Shown here one piece after another: positions 18,002-27,438 of a stretch of DNA of 64,000 bases. The position numbers and the translations under genes are program-made. This DNA comes from Winogradskyella haliclonae (lineage in GTDB: Bacteria > Bacteroidota > Bacteroidia > Flavobacteriales > Flavobacteriaceae). Under the pieces are notes generated by a model. It was not told the DNA's origin. It saw nothing but the letters and a program-made list of their open reading frames with translations, and ran no database searches. The stretch is taken from NCBI RefSeq assembly GCF_014635865.1, contig NZ_BMDQ01000002.1, positions 1 to 64,000 of the forward strand, read 5' to 3'. Positions within the stretch are counted from its first letter, which is position 1. The number at the start of each line of letters is the position of its first letter.

Positions 18002-18151
18002 TTTAATTGAATTTAGAGTTACTATTTAAATAGTCGATAAATATTTAACAACTAACAATTTTATTTATGGCATAAGCTTTGATATATAATTGATACAGCA
18101 ATGAAACATAAAATAAACCCTAGTGTCACTAGAAAGAAACATTGCTAAATA

Positions 18152-18186
18152 AAAAAAGGCCATCAATTAATTTGATAGCCTTTTTT
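18152..18186. terminator. Intrinsic terminator downstream of the zinc protease gene
   Basis: AAAAAAGGC then ATCAA pairs with TTGAT then GCCTTTTTT, with one C-A mismatch and a 5-nt loop. It lies 15 bp beyond the stop codon of the minus-strand protease gene, and A/T runs on both sides allow action in both directions. Confidence 0.8.
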
Positions 18187-18200
18187 CTGATATATAGATA

Positions 18201-20795
18201 TTATTTTACTTCTTTTAAAGCATTATCGATAAGAGTTCTTAAATGCTGTTTATGTGCTTTTGAAGACACATTTCCTGAAGGAGCAGCCATAGTTCTTATA
18301 TTCTTTAGGTTATATAATGCCATGGACTTTGCATTATTGGTAAACCTTCCGCTTTGCTTACCTGTTAGCATATCTATAAGCATATTTGTATACTCTAGCT
18401 GTAGATTTTGTCTAAACGAATTAACATTACCGTATATGTCGGCCTTAAAAATTGCATTATTAAGATCAGACATAAACGTAGATAACTTATACTCATTTCC
18501 ATAAAGCTCACTATCAGTAATACGTTGCAGTGTGTTTGGATGAAGAATATGTATTAATACACCTCTTTGGTAGTTTAATACTTGTCTGTGGATTTTTGGG
18601 TCTTCTGGACCTCCAAAGAAATTATAGCCTCTTCTTTGCATTGCTAGATAATTATACAAATCGCTAGGCGCATCAAAAGCATTTGGAGCAAAAACATAAG
18701 TCTTAAGGGCATTCATCGCTCTTTTTTGATCTTCTAAACTAACAGGCGTGTAAGGTTTTGTAGCACCTTGTTGGCCTACCATAGCGCGATCAACATAAAC
18801 TCCTCCAATAAACCTGGAAATTACATTACCTGCTGTAGCGCGTTGTCCGCTTAAGATATAGTATGCTCGGCGCATCTCTTGAAATGATTCACCACGCTTT
18901 GCAAACTTAACTTTAATATCTCCCATCATTTCATCAACAAGCTTAAATCGGTCTATAGAGTAGCCTATTTGGTCGTTAGATAAATCTCCAATCATAACAC
19001 GTGGGTCAATTGCCTTACCGGGAGCTCGCATATCATCTGCATCATTTCCAAAAATTAATTCAGGTTTTGTAGATTGATTCAATAATGCTTCTTTTTCTGC
19101 AGCAGTTTTAAAAGGTGTGTAACCAAATTGAATAGCCCATACATCGTATGGCCCAACTGAAGTATCATAGTACTGACCTTGCTTACTTCTATCATTTGTT
19201 AAATTAATGCCTGCATAATCCATTACAGAACCTGTAAGACACTTGCCTTCTATAAAACTAGCATCTGCTAATTGTTCTGGAGAAAATAACTGACTGGCTT
19301 TCATGTTATGATTAAGACCCAGAGTATGACCAACTTCATGCATAATTAATGCTATCATAGCTTCTTTTTTCATTCTAGCCATTTCCAAATCATCAGCGCC
19401 TGCAACTTCTAGTACAGCTTGGCCAAACATAGTGCTCTCATGCATAACATGACCTAATGAACAAAACACTTTATTCTCTCTTAAAAATTCTGATGCATCA
19501 AATGCTTTAGGTTTTGCAGATAATTCAAATAACTTATCATACATTACCCTATTAGTAAAGTGTACATACTCAAGCATAATATCTGCACCCATGATTTCTC
19601 CTGTTTTTGGGTTTACAAAACTAGGGCCATAACCACCAAAAGGTGGATTTGGAGATGAGGTCCAACGTAAAACGTTGTAATTGATATCTCCTGCATCCCA
19701 TGTTGCATCATCTGGTTGCATTTTTACAACCATTGCATTTTTAAACCCTGCTTTTTCAAAGGCTTTGTTCCATTCTAAAACACCTTGCTTTATAGTCTCT
19801 CTCCACTCGACTGGTGTAGAGTTTTCCATCCACCAAGTAATAGGTTTTACAGGTTCTGAAATAGCAGCACTAGGGTCCTTTTTCTTAAGATTCCAACGGT
19901 GAACTAAATCTCTGAAAGGTGTAGAATTTGTTGCTGTTTGGTCATTAACTTGTGTTGTAAAATAACCCACACGAGGGTCATCCAGAAGAATTTCATAGTC
20001 ATTATCTGGCATAGCTATAAAACTATGGAAAACCTGGACGCTTACATTTCTACCATCAGCTATAGCAGCTGAGCCACCATTTATAGCTGAAGACTTAGAA
20101 TAAACATATTCAACCTCTAGATTAGTGTTGTCTTCGTAATTATTTATGGCTTTTACTGTAGTCTTGTTTTTATCTAAATTACCAAGTGTAAATGCAAAAG
20201 GCGATTGACCGGGAAATCGTGGACGTTTTAATTGCCTCAGGGTTTCTTTCATAAAAATACCATCTGCTTTGATTAAGTATTCTCCAGTTTCTTTATCATG
20301 TGCTTCAACTTTTAACGACGCCATTTTACCATTAGTAATATTTGCTTCTTTTGATCGCGATATAGCATTACCTTCATCAAAATAGAATGACGTATTCTGA
20401 CCTTCAAATTCTAACTTATTAAAATGTTTATTTATTCTGAAAACTTTAGAGCCTCCATAGGCACCACGATATAAGCCAGCATCTGTGCTACCATTTGACA
20501 CTTGGCTGAAATAGATATAATCTTTCCCAATTTGGTCATCTTTAACAATCATGTGTAAAGCGCCTGTTATAGTATCTTCATAAATCGTAAAAAGACCTTC
20601 AATTTTTTTGCTTGATTTTGTGAGTTCTTTAATTGACTTTTCTTTTTTCTTAGGAGGCTTAGGTGGCGCAGCTTCAGTTTTGTCTTTTTTTCTTTTTTTC
20701 TTTCGTTGTGCATTAACATTTTGCGGCATTACAAAAGCGCATAAAAGAAGAGCCATTGAAAAGTATTTAATGGCCTTGATTGATGTCATCTTCAT
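18201..20795 (-). CDS. Secreted zinc-dependent metalloprotease (DUF5117/DUF5118 family)
   Basis: An 864-residue exported metzincin-like protease. A signal peptide (about 1-29) is followed by a basic Lys/Pro-rich linker, then the DUF5118/DUF5117 domains. The zinc site MHEVGHTLGLNHN gives H486, E487, H490 and H496, and the Met-turn is GSVMDYAGINL. Order and length fit the Bacteroidota family. There is no T9SS tail, so the protein probably stays periplasmic or is anchored otherwise. It stands alone between a terminator and an NTF2-like gene. The substrate is unknown. Confidence 0.92.
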   Translation of the reverse strand: MKMTSIKAIKYFSMALLLCAFVMPQNVNAQRKKKRKKDKTEAAPPKPPKKKEKSIKELTKSSKKIEGLFTIYEDTITGALHMIVKDDQIGKDYIYFSQVSNGSTDAGLYRGAYGGSKVFRINKHFNKLEFEGQNTSFYFDEGNAISRSKEANITNGKMASLKVEAHDKETGEYLIKADGIFMKETLRQLKRPRFPGQSPFAFTLGNLDKNKTTVKAINNYEDNTNLEVEYVYSKSSAINGGSAAIADGRNVSVQVFHSFIAMPDNDYEILLDDPRVGYFTTQVNDQTATNSTPFRDLVHRWNLKKKDPSAAISEPVKPITWWMENSTPVEWRETIKQGVLEWNKAFEKAGFKNAMVVKMQPDDATWDAGDINYNVLRWTSSPNPPFGGYGPSFVNPKTGEIMGADIMLEYVHFTNRVMYDKLFELSAKPKAFDASEFLRENKVFCSLGHVMHESTMFGQAVLEVAGADDLEMARMKKEAMIALIMHEVGHTLGLNHNMKASQLFSPEQLADASFIEGKCLTGSVMDYAGINLTNDRSKQGQYYDTSVGPYDVWAIQFGYTPFKTAAEKEALLNQSTKPELIFGNDADDMRAPGKAIDPRVMIGDLSNDQIGYSIDRFKLVDEMMGDIKVKFAKRGESFQEMRRAYYILSGQRATAGNVISRFIGGVYVDRAMVGQQGATKPYTPVSLEDQKRAMNALKTYVFAPNAFDAPSDLYNYLAMQRRGYNFFGGPEDPKIHRQVLNYQRGVLIHILHPNTLQRITDSELYGNEYKLSTFMSDLNNAIFKADIYGNVNSFRQNLQLEYTNMLIDMLTGKQSGRFTNNAKSMALYNLKNIRTMAAPSGNVSSKAHKQHLRTLIDNALKEVK

Positions 20796-20894
20796 GATTA
20801 TAAATTTAGATTAGTGATATTTTAAATTCTAGAACAGAATGTTTAACAATATATAAAATATGCACCTTTATATAAGTTAATGATTGTTAAAAGA

Positions 20895-21359
20895 TTAGTT
20901 TTTGGTTTCATATTGTGAAAGTAAAGTATGGGTTTGTTTCTGCAGTTTCTTTTTAAAAAAAGAAGTACCACCTATTAATTTTCCTTTAAAACCGAAAGCT
21001 TGCGAAGCCCATCTATGCAAGTTAAATGTATCTACATGTTTTATAATTAGACCGTCTTTGAATTGGAACTGCGCGGAAATCTTGTTATGGACTCTTTTTC
21101 TCGTTTTGCTAAAATTATATTTTGCTTCCCATTTGGCTGAGGCAATATTTTCATTAATTTCAATGTTAGAAAATGTGACTATAAAATCTTTTCCTTTTTG
21201 AGAAGCGCACAACATTCGCCACATATTCTTGGCATGTTCACCATGTAAAACACCAAAAGCAGGGTCTTCAAAAACGATGTCTTTGTGATAACAATTTGCC
21301 ATAGCTTCTGCATCTAAATTTGCAAATGCGGTATAAAAAGAGGTTACTAATTTTTCCAT
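20895..21359 (-). CDS. NTF2-like (SnoaL-type) protein
   Basis: A 154-residue small alpha+beta protein of the NTF2/SnoaL superfamily: N-terminal helix KLVTSFYTAFANLDAEAMA, then YHKDIVFEDPAFG, and strands ending in KHVDTFNLHRWA. These folds bind small hydrophobic ligands or act as isomerases, but no catalytic residues can be assigned. No signal peptide. It lies 99 bp upstream of the protease gene on the same strand and may share its terminator. Confidence 0.82.
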   Translation of the reverse strand: MEKLVTSFYTAFANLDAEAMANCYHKDIVFEDPAFGVLHGEHAKNMWRMLCASQKGKDFIVTFSNIEINENIASAKWEAKYNFSKTRKRVHNKISAQFQFKDGLIIKHVDTFNLHRWASQAFGFKGKLIGGTSFFKKKLQKQTHTLLSQYETKN

Positions 21360-21463
21360 GTTTTAAAGCTACAAAATTTATTTTTTGTTAAAAAAATCTA
21401 AAATTAGTTTTGTGACGTATATACTGCATCCCCTTTTTATTTTAATGGATTAATTTAAAAAGA

Positions 21464-21495
21464 AAAAAGGCTATCATTAGTTTGATAGCCTTTTT
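21464..21495. terminator. Intrinsic terminator of yebC
   Basis: A perfect 13-bp stem (AAAAAGGCTATCA / TGATAGCCTTTTT) with a 6-nt loop lies 24 bp past the yebC stop codon. Its core is nearly the same as that of the terminator at 18152-18186. Confidence 0.88.
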
Positions 21496-21519
21496 AAATT
21501 TTTATAAAACACGAAGTGG

Positions 21520-22269
21520 TTATTCTTCAGTAGATTCTTCCATGGTATGATATACATTCTGTACATCATCATCTTCTTCTAGTTTTTCAAGCAGTTTTTC
21601 TACGTCTTGAGCTTGTTCAGGTGTAAGCGGTTTGGTGACTTGTGGAATACGCTCAAAACCAGACGAAATGATTTCGATATTGTTTTCTTCTAAATAAGAC
21701 TGGATATTTCCAAAACTCTCAAATGGTGCATAAATCATGACACTATGTTGTTCATTACCATCTGCATCTTCATCAGTGTCTTCAAAAATTTCTTCCACAC
21801 CAAAATCTATAAGTTCTAATTCAAGTTCTTCTAAATCTAATTCTTCGCCTTTAATTTTAAAATTACAAGTATGGTCAAACATGAATACCACAGAACCAGA
21901 CGTACCTAAGCTTCCATCTGTTTTATTAAAATAACTTCGCACATTAGCTACAGTACGTGTATTGTTATCTGTTGCTGTTTCTACAAGTACAGCAATACCA
22001 TGTTGTGCATAGCCTTCGAAAAGAACTTCTTTATAATCGCCTTGGCCTTTTTCACTAGCTTTTTTTATCGCACGTTCTACATTGGCTTTGGGCATGTTTA
22101 CAGCCTTGGCATTTTGAATAACGGCGCGTAAACGTGCATTACTTTCTGGGTGAGGCCCACCTTCTTTTACAGCCATTACAATATCTTTACCAATACGTGT
22201 AAAGGCTTTACTCATTGCCGACCAACGCTTCATTTTACGTGCTTTTCTAAATTCAAAAGCTCTTCCCAT
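21520..22269 (-). CDS. yebC: YebC/PmpR-family protein (TACO1-like)
   Basis: A 249-residue member of the YebC/TACO1 family, which acts as a DNA-binding regulator or, as shown more recently, a translation factor for difficult peptide motifs. It has the N-terminal AMSKAFTRIGKDIVMAVKEGG, NMPKANVERAIKKA, and YAQHGIAVLVETATDNNTRT, then an acidic C-terminal domain. The N-terminus MGRAFEFRKARKMKRW is the Bacteroidota version. A TAAATTTG box lies about 60 bp upstream and a terminator follows, so it looks monocistronic. Confidence 0.95.
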   Translation of the reverse strand: MGRAFEFRKARKMKRWSAMSKAFTRIGKDIVMAVKEGGPHPESNARLRAVIQNAKAVNMPKANVERAIKKASEKGQGDYKEVLFEGYAQHGIAVLVETATDNNTRTVANVRSYFNKTDGSLGTSGSVVFMFDHTCNFKIKGEELDLEELELELIDFGVEEIFEDTDEDADGNEQHSVMIYAPFESFGNIQSYLEENNIEIISSGFERIPQVTKPLTPEQAQDVEKLLEKLEEDDDVQNVYHTMEESTEE

Positions 22270-22326
22270 AATTTGTAGTTAAAAAGTTAAAAAGTATATG
22301 AAATGTCTAAAATTTTATAGACAAAA

Positions 22327-22334
22327 CAAATTTA
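22327..22334 (-). promoter_or_regulatory. Possible -7 element of yebC promoter
   Basis: TAAATTTG on the minus strand fits the consensus and would give a leader of about 50 nt for yebC. No -33 TTG is visible and the region is AT rich, so chance is possible. Confidence 0.3.
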
Positions 22335-22362
22335 AAAAAATAAGTGTGGTTTAAAAATGATT

Positions 22363-22653
22363 TTAATCTTCAGGTTCAACAATAAAATCTATAGCTTTTG
22401 CAAGCTCAAAATCTTTATCTGTAACACCACCAGCATCATGTGTAGTAATAGATATTTTTAAAACATTATAGACATTTGACCAGTCTGGATGATGACCTAA
22501 GGATTCACACTCAAAAGCAATGCGACTCATAGCACTAAAGCAATCTTTGAAGTTTTCGAATTCAAACTCAGCATGAAGCGCATTATCAAAATAATCCCAA
22601 TCTGGAAGTTGTAATAATTTTGCCTCTATAGTGTCTTTATCAAGTTGTTTCAT
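22363..22653 (-). CDS. phhB: 4a-hydroxytetrahydrobiopterin dehydratase (pterin-4a-carbinolamine dehydratase)
   Basis: The enzyme regenerates the pterin cofactor after aromatic hydroxylation. I chose the ATG at 22653 (96 residues, MKQLDKDTIEAK), because the frame further upstream begins only at a TTG and adds ten unconserved residues. The family motif is GHHPDWSNVYNVLKI (H54, H55, P56, W58), followed by TTHDAGGVTDKDFELAKAID with H72. It lies 50 bp downstream of the RmlD-like gene. No aromatic amino acid hydroxylase is in the window. Confidence 0.93.
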   Translation of the reverse strand: MKQLDKDTIEAKLLQLPDWDYFDNALHAEFEFENFKDCFSAMSRIAFECESLGHHPDWSNVYNVLKISITTHDAGGVTDKDFELAKAIDFIVEPED

Positions 22654-22703
22654 CAAAAAATAGTTTGTATTAAAATTAACCAATTACAATAAGTATCACA
22701 AAA

Positions 22704-23534
22704 TTACTTTTGCAGCTCTTTTAAAACAATATCACTAGTAATCTGAAGATGCTTAGGCAGTATATTATACTTTGGTAAAACTGCTAAATAGCGATCTTCG
22801 TTAGTAGTATAGACCTGTTTTAGTGATACTTTTGTTTGTGTAATATTAGATATGATTTGTTGAATAAACTCATCATGATGCACCAAATCTGTGCTTCCTA
22901 AGTGGAATACACCAGATTTTTTTCGATTGATGATATAATGAATTTGCTGTGTTACTTTTTTGTCAAGCGTAACATTCATTATTAAGTTTGGAAAAATTTC
23001 GACAGCTTCTTTTTCTGAAATGAGTTGTTTTATTTCTTGAATTCTAGGGCAGTTCGCTCCAAAAACCATGGGTAAACGTAAGATTGCTACTTGACGCTTT
23101 GGCATACGCATGAGCATATTCTCAATTTTTATTTTGAAATGCCCATAAATACTATGGCTTAAGGTCTTATCGGTTTCGTAGCTTGGGTATTTGCTATAGG
23201 CATCAAATGCGTTTGCTGAAGACAAGAAAATAATTTTTGAACCATGTTCTAAAGCATATTCGGCAATATGGGCATGTGCTATAGTTTGTGCGTGAAAATC
23301 GCCACGCAAAGCAGAAATGATAATGTCTGGTTTTGTAGCTTCAAGAATTTCGTAAATATCATCTTCTTCTACATTGTAGTGAAAAAAATGTTTGTTGTTC
23401 TCAAATTCCTTTTTGGGTGAAAAATAGGTGCCATAGGTATTAAAATACATGCAGAGTTCTTTGTAGATGGCATTACCTAGATAACCACTAGCACCAAGAA
23501 TCAAGATTCTGTATTTCTTTTCTATCTTCTTCAT
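22704..23534 (-). CDS. RmlD-like NAD(P)-dependent sugar-nucleotide reductase
   Basis: A 276-residue extended short-chain dehydrogenase. The Rossmann motif is ILGASGYLGNAIYKEL (12-27), the catalytic YxxxK is in YGHFKIK, and IFLSSANAFD and LRLPMVFG follow the RmlD order. It may reduce a nucleotide sugar, but no other deoxysugar genes are nearby. It sits between gcvT (27-bp gap) and phhB on the same strand and is probably cotranscribed with them. Confidence 0.82.
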   Translation of the reverse strand: MKKIEKKYRILILGASGYLGNAIYKELCMYFNTYGTYFSPKKEFENNKHFFHYNVEEDDIYEILEATKPDIIISALRGDFHAQTIAHAHIAEYALEHGSKIIFLSSANAFDAYSKYPSYETDKTLSHSIYGHFKIKIENMLMRMPKRQVAILRLPMVFGANCPRIQEIKQLISEKEAVEIFPNLIMNVTLDKKVTQQIHYIINRKKSGVFHLGSTDLVHHDEFIQQIISNITQTKVSLKQVYTTNEDRYLAVLPKYNILPKHLQITSDIVLKELQK

Positions 23535-23561
23535 TAATCTTACAACGCTAAGAATAGAAAT

Positions 23562-24644
23562 TTAGCCTTTATAGAATGGCAATTTTACCACAGTTGCAGG
23601 AATTGCTTTTTTACGTACCTGAATATTAATTTTGCTATCTGCTGAGGCAAATACACGTGGCACATAGCCTAAACCGATACCAATACCTAAACTAGGACTC
23701 ATTGTACCTGAAGTCACACGACCAATAGTTTTACCTGAACCATCAACAATATCGTAACCGTGACGTGGAATACCACGCTCATCAAGTTTAAAAGCAACCA
23801 ATCTATTTTCTGGCTTACGTTCTTTTTCGGCCTGTAGTGCTTCACTATTTGTAAATTCTTTATTGAATTTGCAGACCCAGCTTAGACCAGCTTCTATAGG
23901 AGACGTAGTATCATCTATATCATTGCCGTACAAACAATAGCCCATTTCTAGACGTAGCGTGTCTCTTGCTGCTAATCCGATGGGTTTAATGCCAAAATCT
24001 GCTCCAGCTTCAAGAACTTTATCCCATATTTGTTTTACTTCAGAATTTTTGCAATAAATCTCAAAACCACCACTTCCTGTATAACCAGTTGCTGAGATAA
24101 TCACATGTTCTATACCTGCAAAATCACCGACTACAAAATTGTAGAAATTGATTTCTGATAAATCATGACTAGATAAAGATTGCATGGCTTCTACGGCTTT
24201 TGGACCTTGGATGGCTAATAACGAATAATCTTCGCTTAAGTTACGCATTTCGGTACCGATATCGTTTTTAGAAGCAATCCAATTCCAATCTTTTTCTATG
24301 TTACTTGCATTAACGACTAGGAGGTAAGTCTCCTCTTTAATCTTGTAGATGATTAAATCGTCAACAATTCCACCATCATCATTAGGTAAGCAACTGTATT
24401 GTGCTTTACCTATTTCTAATTTTGAGGCATCATTACTTGATACTTTTTGAATTAACTCTAGTGCATTAGGCCCTTCGATTAAGAATTCACCCATATGAGA
24501 AACATCAAAAACACCAACTGCCTTTCTAACTGTTTCGTGTTCTATGTTTACACCTTCGTATTGTACTGGCATATTATAACCAGCAAAAGGTACCATTTTA
24601 GCGCCTAAGGCTTCGTGTGTTGCAGATAATGCAGTATTTTTCAT
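23562..24644 (-). CDS. gcvT: Aminomethyltransferase (glycine cleavage system T protein)
   Basis: GcvT transfers the methylene group from the aminomethyl-lipoyl H protein to tetrahydrofolate. The 360-residue protein has the family landmarks: [57 protein letters not shown] and [13 protein letters not shown]. Length is normal. The other glycine cleavage genes (gcvP, gcvH) are not in the window, as is common in Bacteroidota. Confidence 0.97.
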   Translation of the reverse strand: MKNTALSATHEALGAKMVPFAGYNMPVQYEGVNIEHETVRKAVGVFDVSHMGEFLIEGPNALELIQKVSSNDASKLEIGKAQYSCLPNDDGGIVDDLIIYKIKEETYLLVVNASNIEKDWNWIASKNDIGTEMRNLSEDYSLLAIQGPKAVEAMQSLSSHDLSEINFYNFVVGDFAGIEHVIISATGYTGSGGFEIYCKNSEVKQIWDKVLEAGADFGIKPIGLAARDTLRLEMGYCLYGNDIDDTTSPIEAGLSWVCKFNKEFTNSEALQAEKERKPENRLVAFKLDERGIPRHGYDIVDGSGKTIGRVTSGTMSPSLGIGIGLGYVPRVFASADSKINIQVRKKAIPATVVKLPFYKG

Positions 24645-24689
24645 GTTGTACGAATCAAAATTTGATGCGCTAAATTAAGAATTTGAAAG

Positions 24690-25226
24690 TTAACTTGAAA
24701 CATCAAGTCTTTCTAATTTTGTACTTAAAAAGGATACTAATTTATTGAAATCGGATTCAGAAATTTCATCTTTACCTAAAATGTAAGATATATTTACATG
24801 AGAAGTATTTAGAAATATATTTTCTTCTACGATATCAAAATTTTTAAAGAAAGACCAATCCATTTTTACTTCACATTTTTCATCAGAATATTTAAAAAAA
24901 TCATCTTTAAATTCCCAAATACTTTTACTCTTTATCTCAATAAAATTTGTGACATGTTTTTCTGATTCAGAAAAATAACGTTTTTTGTTATTCTTGTAGC
25001 TATGCCAAAATTCGTAGAACTTGTAGAGATATATTGTGCCTATTGAAAATATAATTACACCAAAGAAAGACCTGTGACCAATAAAAAATAAGCCTGTTGC
25101 TAAGTATATTATGCTAAAAACTAAACCCTTCCAGCTCTTTTTTAAATTTGATTTCCAAACGTAGTCAAACTGTAGTTTTGTTTGATTTAAATATATTTCT
25201 TTTATAAATGGAACTTCAAAAATCAT
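24690..25226 (-). CDS. YcxB-like membrane protein
   Basis: A 178-residue protein with two adjacent transmembrane segments (about residues 34-53 and 55-70) between a short N-terminal strand region and a C-terminal PH-like domain containing KSIWEFKDDFFKYSDEKCEVKMDWS. This arrangement matches YcxB-like proteins of unknown function. Its ATG overlaps the stop of the upstream helical protein gene by 4 bp, placing it at the end of the LytS/LytTR transcript. Confidence 0.6.
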   Translation of the reverse strand: MIFEVPFIKEIYLNQTKLQFDYVWKSNLKKSWKGLVFSIIYLATGLFFIGHRSFFGVIIFSIGTIYLYKFYEFWHSYKNNKKRYFSESEKHVTNFIEIKSKSIWEFKDDFFKYSDEKCEVKMDWSFFKNFDIVEENIFLNTSHVNISYILGKDEISESDFNKLVSFLSTKLERLDVSS

Positions 25227-25693
25227 AAGTTATCTAATTGAACTTTAAAATCATACTGCAAATCTTCATGAAACGTTGAGATTTTCTTCTCTATAGCTAT
25301 AATCTGTCTTTGGTAGAGATTGTCTAGTGTTCGGTTGCGATGAATATTTGGTTTTAGTTGATTGAGTCGTTCGCAAAAATAGAGGAGAAGTTCTACTTCA
25401 GTAGTTTTAGTAATGCTATAACGGCTATAGGTTTTTATAAGCCTTAATATCTTTCGGATTGTTTTTTTCATATAGAAATAACTATCCGTATTCATACTTT
25501 CAAAATACTCGTCTAGCGTTTCTTTAATATTTTCTATATAGCTATCTTCGTCGTGAGCTTGAAAGAGCAAATAGGTGAGTAACTCCTTGTTTTCTTTTTT
25601 AAATCGCCCTAATCGTAAACATAACTGTAGTAAATCTTCTTTTGGAAGATGTTGTAATTCCTTTTTTATAGTGACGATTGTGGCTGCTTTCAT
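25223..25693 (-). CDS. Conserved helical protein, unknown function
   Basis: A 156-residue, all-helical, charged protein (ELQHLPKEDLLQLCLRLGRF, KTIRKILRLIKTYSRYSI) with no signal peptide or membrane segment. I recognise no domain. It begins 1 bp after the LytTR regulator gene and overlaps the YcxB-like gene by 4 bp, so it belongs to the same operon and could be an adaptor or effector of the two-component pair. That role is inference only. Confidence 0.6.
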   Translation of the reverse strand: MKAATIVTIKKELQHLPKEDLLQLCLRLGRFKKENKELLTYLLFQAHDEDSYIENIKETLDEYFESMNTDSYFYMKKTIRKILRLIKTYSRYSITKTTEVELLLYFCERLNQLKPNIHRNRTLDNLYQRQIIAIEKKISTFHEDLQYDFKVQLDNL

Positions 25694-25694
25694 A

Positions 25695-26384
25695 CTATAG
25701 ATTTAAAGCTTTTAAAACTTGTGCTTTGTAGGTTTGTCCAATAGGGACTTTATGCGAATCTACGGTAATTTGATTACCTGAGAGGTGATTCATCTTATTT
25801 AAATTGATGCTAAACGATTTGTGAACCCGAATAAAATCAATTGGTAATTGCTTAATAAAACCAGAAAATGTGCTGTGTGTTACTATCGTTTTATCTTCTA
25901 AATGTACTTTTACGTAATCTCCAAAGGCTTCAATAATGCTAATATCAGAAAAGAAGACTTTATGTAACGCTTTATTTTCTTTTAGAATCAGGAAATCTTG
26001 TTTTGGCTGAAGCGCTTTCTCATTTAAAACTTTATTAATCGCTGTTAAAAAACGCTCATAAGGAATAGGTTTTAGTAAATAATCGGTAGCATTGACCTCA
26101 AAACCTTCCACAGCATATTGCGGATATGCGGTTGTAAAAATAACAGCTGGAGGATGCTGCAAACTTTTATAAAAATCTAAACCTGTTTGTTTAGGCATAT
26201 TAATGTCTAAAAATAGTAGGTCTACAGCTGTATTAAGCTTAAGATATTTAAAGGCTTCTGCGGCATTATTACAAGTTTGTTTAAGCTCTAAAACTTCTGT
26301 TTGTGAGATAAAATGTTGCAATACCTTTTGAGACGATAATTCGTCATCTACAATAATACAGCTTATGTTTTTTGAGTTATTCAT
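25695..26384 (-). CDS. LytTR-family response regulator
   Basis: A 229-residue response regulator: receiver domain with acidic pocket D13/D14, phospho-acceptor D60 in LLFLDINMPKQTG and the TTAYPQYAVEGF region, then a LytTR DNA-binding domain (FIRVHKSFSINLNKMNHL and the C-terminal strand). LytTR proteins bind pairs of direct repeats. Its start overlaps the kinase gene by 8 bp, so the two are translated together. Confidence 0.94.
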   Translation of the reverse strand: MNNSKNISCIIVDDELSSQKVLQHFISQTEVLELKQTCNNAAEAFKYLKLNTAVDLLFLDINMPKQTGLDFYKSLQHPPAVIFTTAYPQYAVEGFEVNATDYLLKPIPYERFLTAINKVLNEKALQPKQDFLILKENKALHKVFFSDISIIEAFGDYVKVHLEDKTIVTHSTFSGFIKQLPIDFIRVHKSFSINLNKMNHLSGNQITVDSHKVPIGQTYKAQVLKALNL

Positions 26385-27438
26385 TCTTTAAATTCAGTGT
26401 CACTACAAATGTTACGTCTGTATGCTCAATATTAAGATTATGGGTATCTGGATAGACCAAATTAAGGTTATTTCTTAAGTTTTGTAACCCTACGCCAGAA
26501 TAGTTTTCATCTATGCTATTCTTAACATTTGCGTTAGTATTTTCAATTCTAAATTTAAAATCAGATGCGTTTTGAATGAACTCTATTTGAATTTTATCAG
26601 CGGTATTATCTCCAGAAAAGCCATATTTGTAGGCGTTCTCTAAAAGTGGTAATAAAAGCATAGGATATATGTTGTAATTCTCATCTTCTATCTCCACAAC
26701 TAAATCTACTGTATTTTCTGAGTGACCACGATATTTCTGAAACGAAATATAGTTTTTGAGTAATTCTAATTCATCCTTTAGAGTTACACGCTCAGTATCC
26801 GAATCGTAAATTACGTATCGTAGAATATCTGAAAGCTCGATAATGGCTGTTTTTATATCCTCCTTTTTTTCTAATGCCATAGCATAAATAACATTGAGAG
26901 AATTGAATAAAAAATGGGGATTTATCTGTGCACGTAGTGCAGATAACTGTGTTTGTATTTGTTGATTTTGAAGTTTTAAAACCCTGTTCTCATTAGTGTT
27001 ATAGTAAAACCAATCCTCAGCAAGTTTAAACAGTGTTGTCGCAATTAAAATAATGCCATAAGTTAGGTAAACATTAGCCTCTGACAAATAGGAAACAAAG
27101 AAATATTTTGGAAATAATGCATCTAATATTGCATTAAAAAGCTGTGTATTTAAAAATGAAAACAAACAAAAATTTAGAATAAAAAGTATGCTATAAATTG
27201 CATAACGTTCTTGTGTTAAAAACTTTGGAATAAGTACATAGAAGTTAATTGAAACGGGTATTGCTACTGTAACTAAAAATACAACAGTATAGATATAATC
27301 TGCAGTAATTGGTGTTTTACCTTTTGAAAAAATAAAGAGTAAAATAAGAAATGCCAAAAACCACAGAACTCCATTAAATATAAGTGGTCTGTGGTAATTG
27401 CCACGTTGCAATATGGTCTTAATATTAAGGCTTTGCAT
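26377..27438 (-). CDS. LytS-type sensor histidine kinase
   Basis: A 353-residue membrane kinase. Four transmembrane helices fill the first 150 residues, followed by a short coiled linker and the His_kinase domain: AQINPHFLFNSLNVIYA contains the phospho-acceptor H175, and the ATPase part has LLLPLLENAYKYG (N box) and GVGLQNLRNNL (G box). It has no periplasmic sensor domain of any size, so the signal is probably membrane-borne or comes from the overlapping lipoprotein. It overlaps the genes on both sides (14 bp and 8 bp). Confidence 0.94.
   Translation of the reverse strand: MQSLNIKTILQRGNYHRPLIFNGVLWFLAFLILLFIFSKGKTPITADYIYTVVFLVTVAIPVSINFYVLIPKFLTQERYAIYSILFILNFCLFSFLNTQLFNAILDALFPKYFFVSYLSEANVYLTYGIILIATTLFKLAEDWFYYNTNENRVLKLQNQQIQTQLSALRAQINPHFLFNSLNVIYAMALEKKEDIKTAIIELSDILRYVIYDSDTERVTLKDELELLKNYISFQKYRGHSENTVDLVVEIEDENYNIYPMLLLPLLENAYKYGFSGDNTADKIQIEFIQNASDFKFRIENTNANVKNSIDENYSGVGLQNLRNNLNLVYPDTHNLNIEHTDVTFVVTLNLKNE

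Noticed and set aside
18152..21495. Near-identical hairpins flanking the protease and NTF2-like genes as a mobile element
   Set aside because: Both are ordinary rho-independent terminators that share a GGCTATCA-type core; no target duplication or transposase is present.
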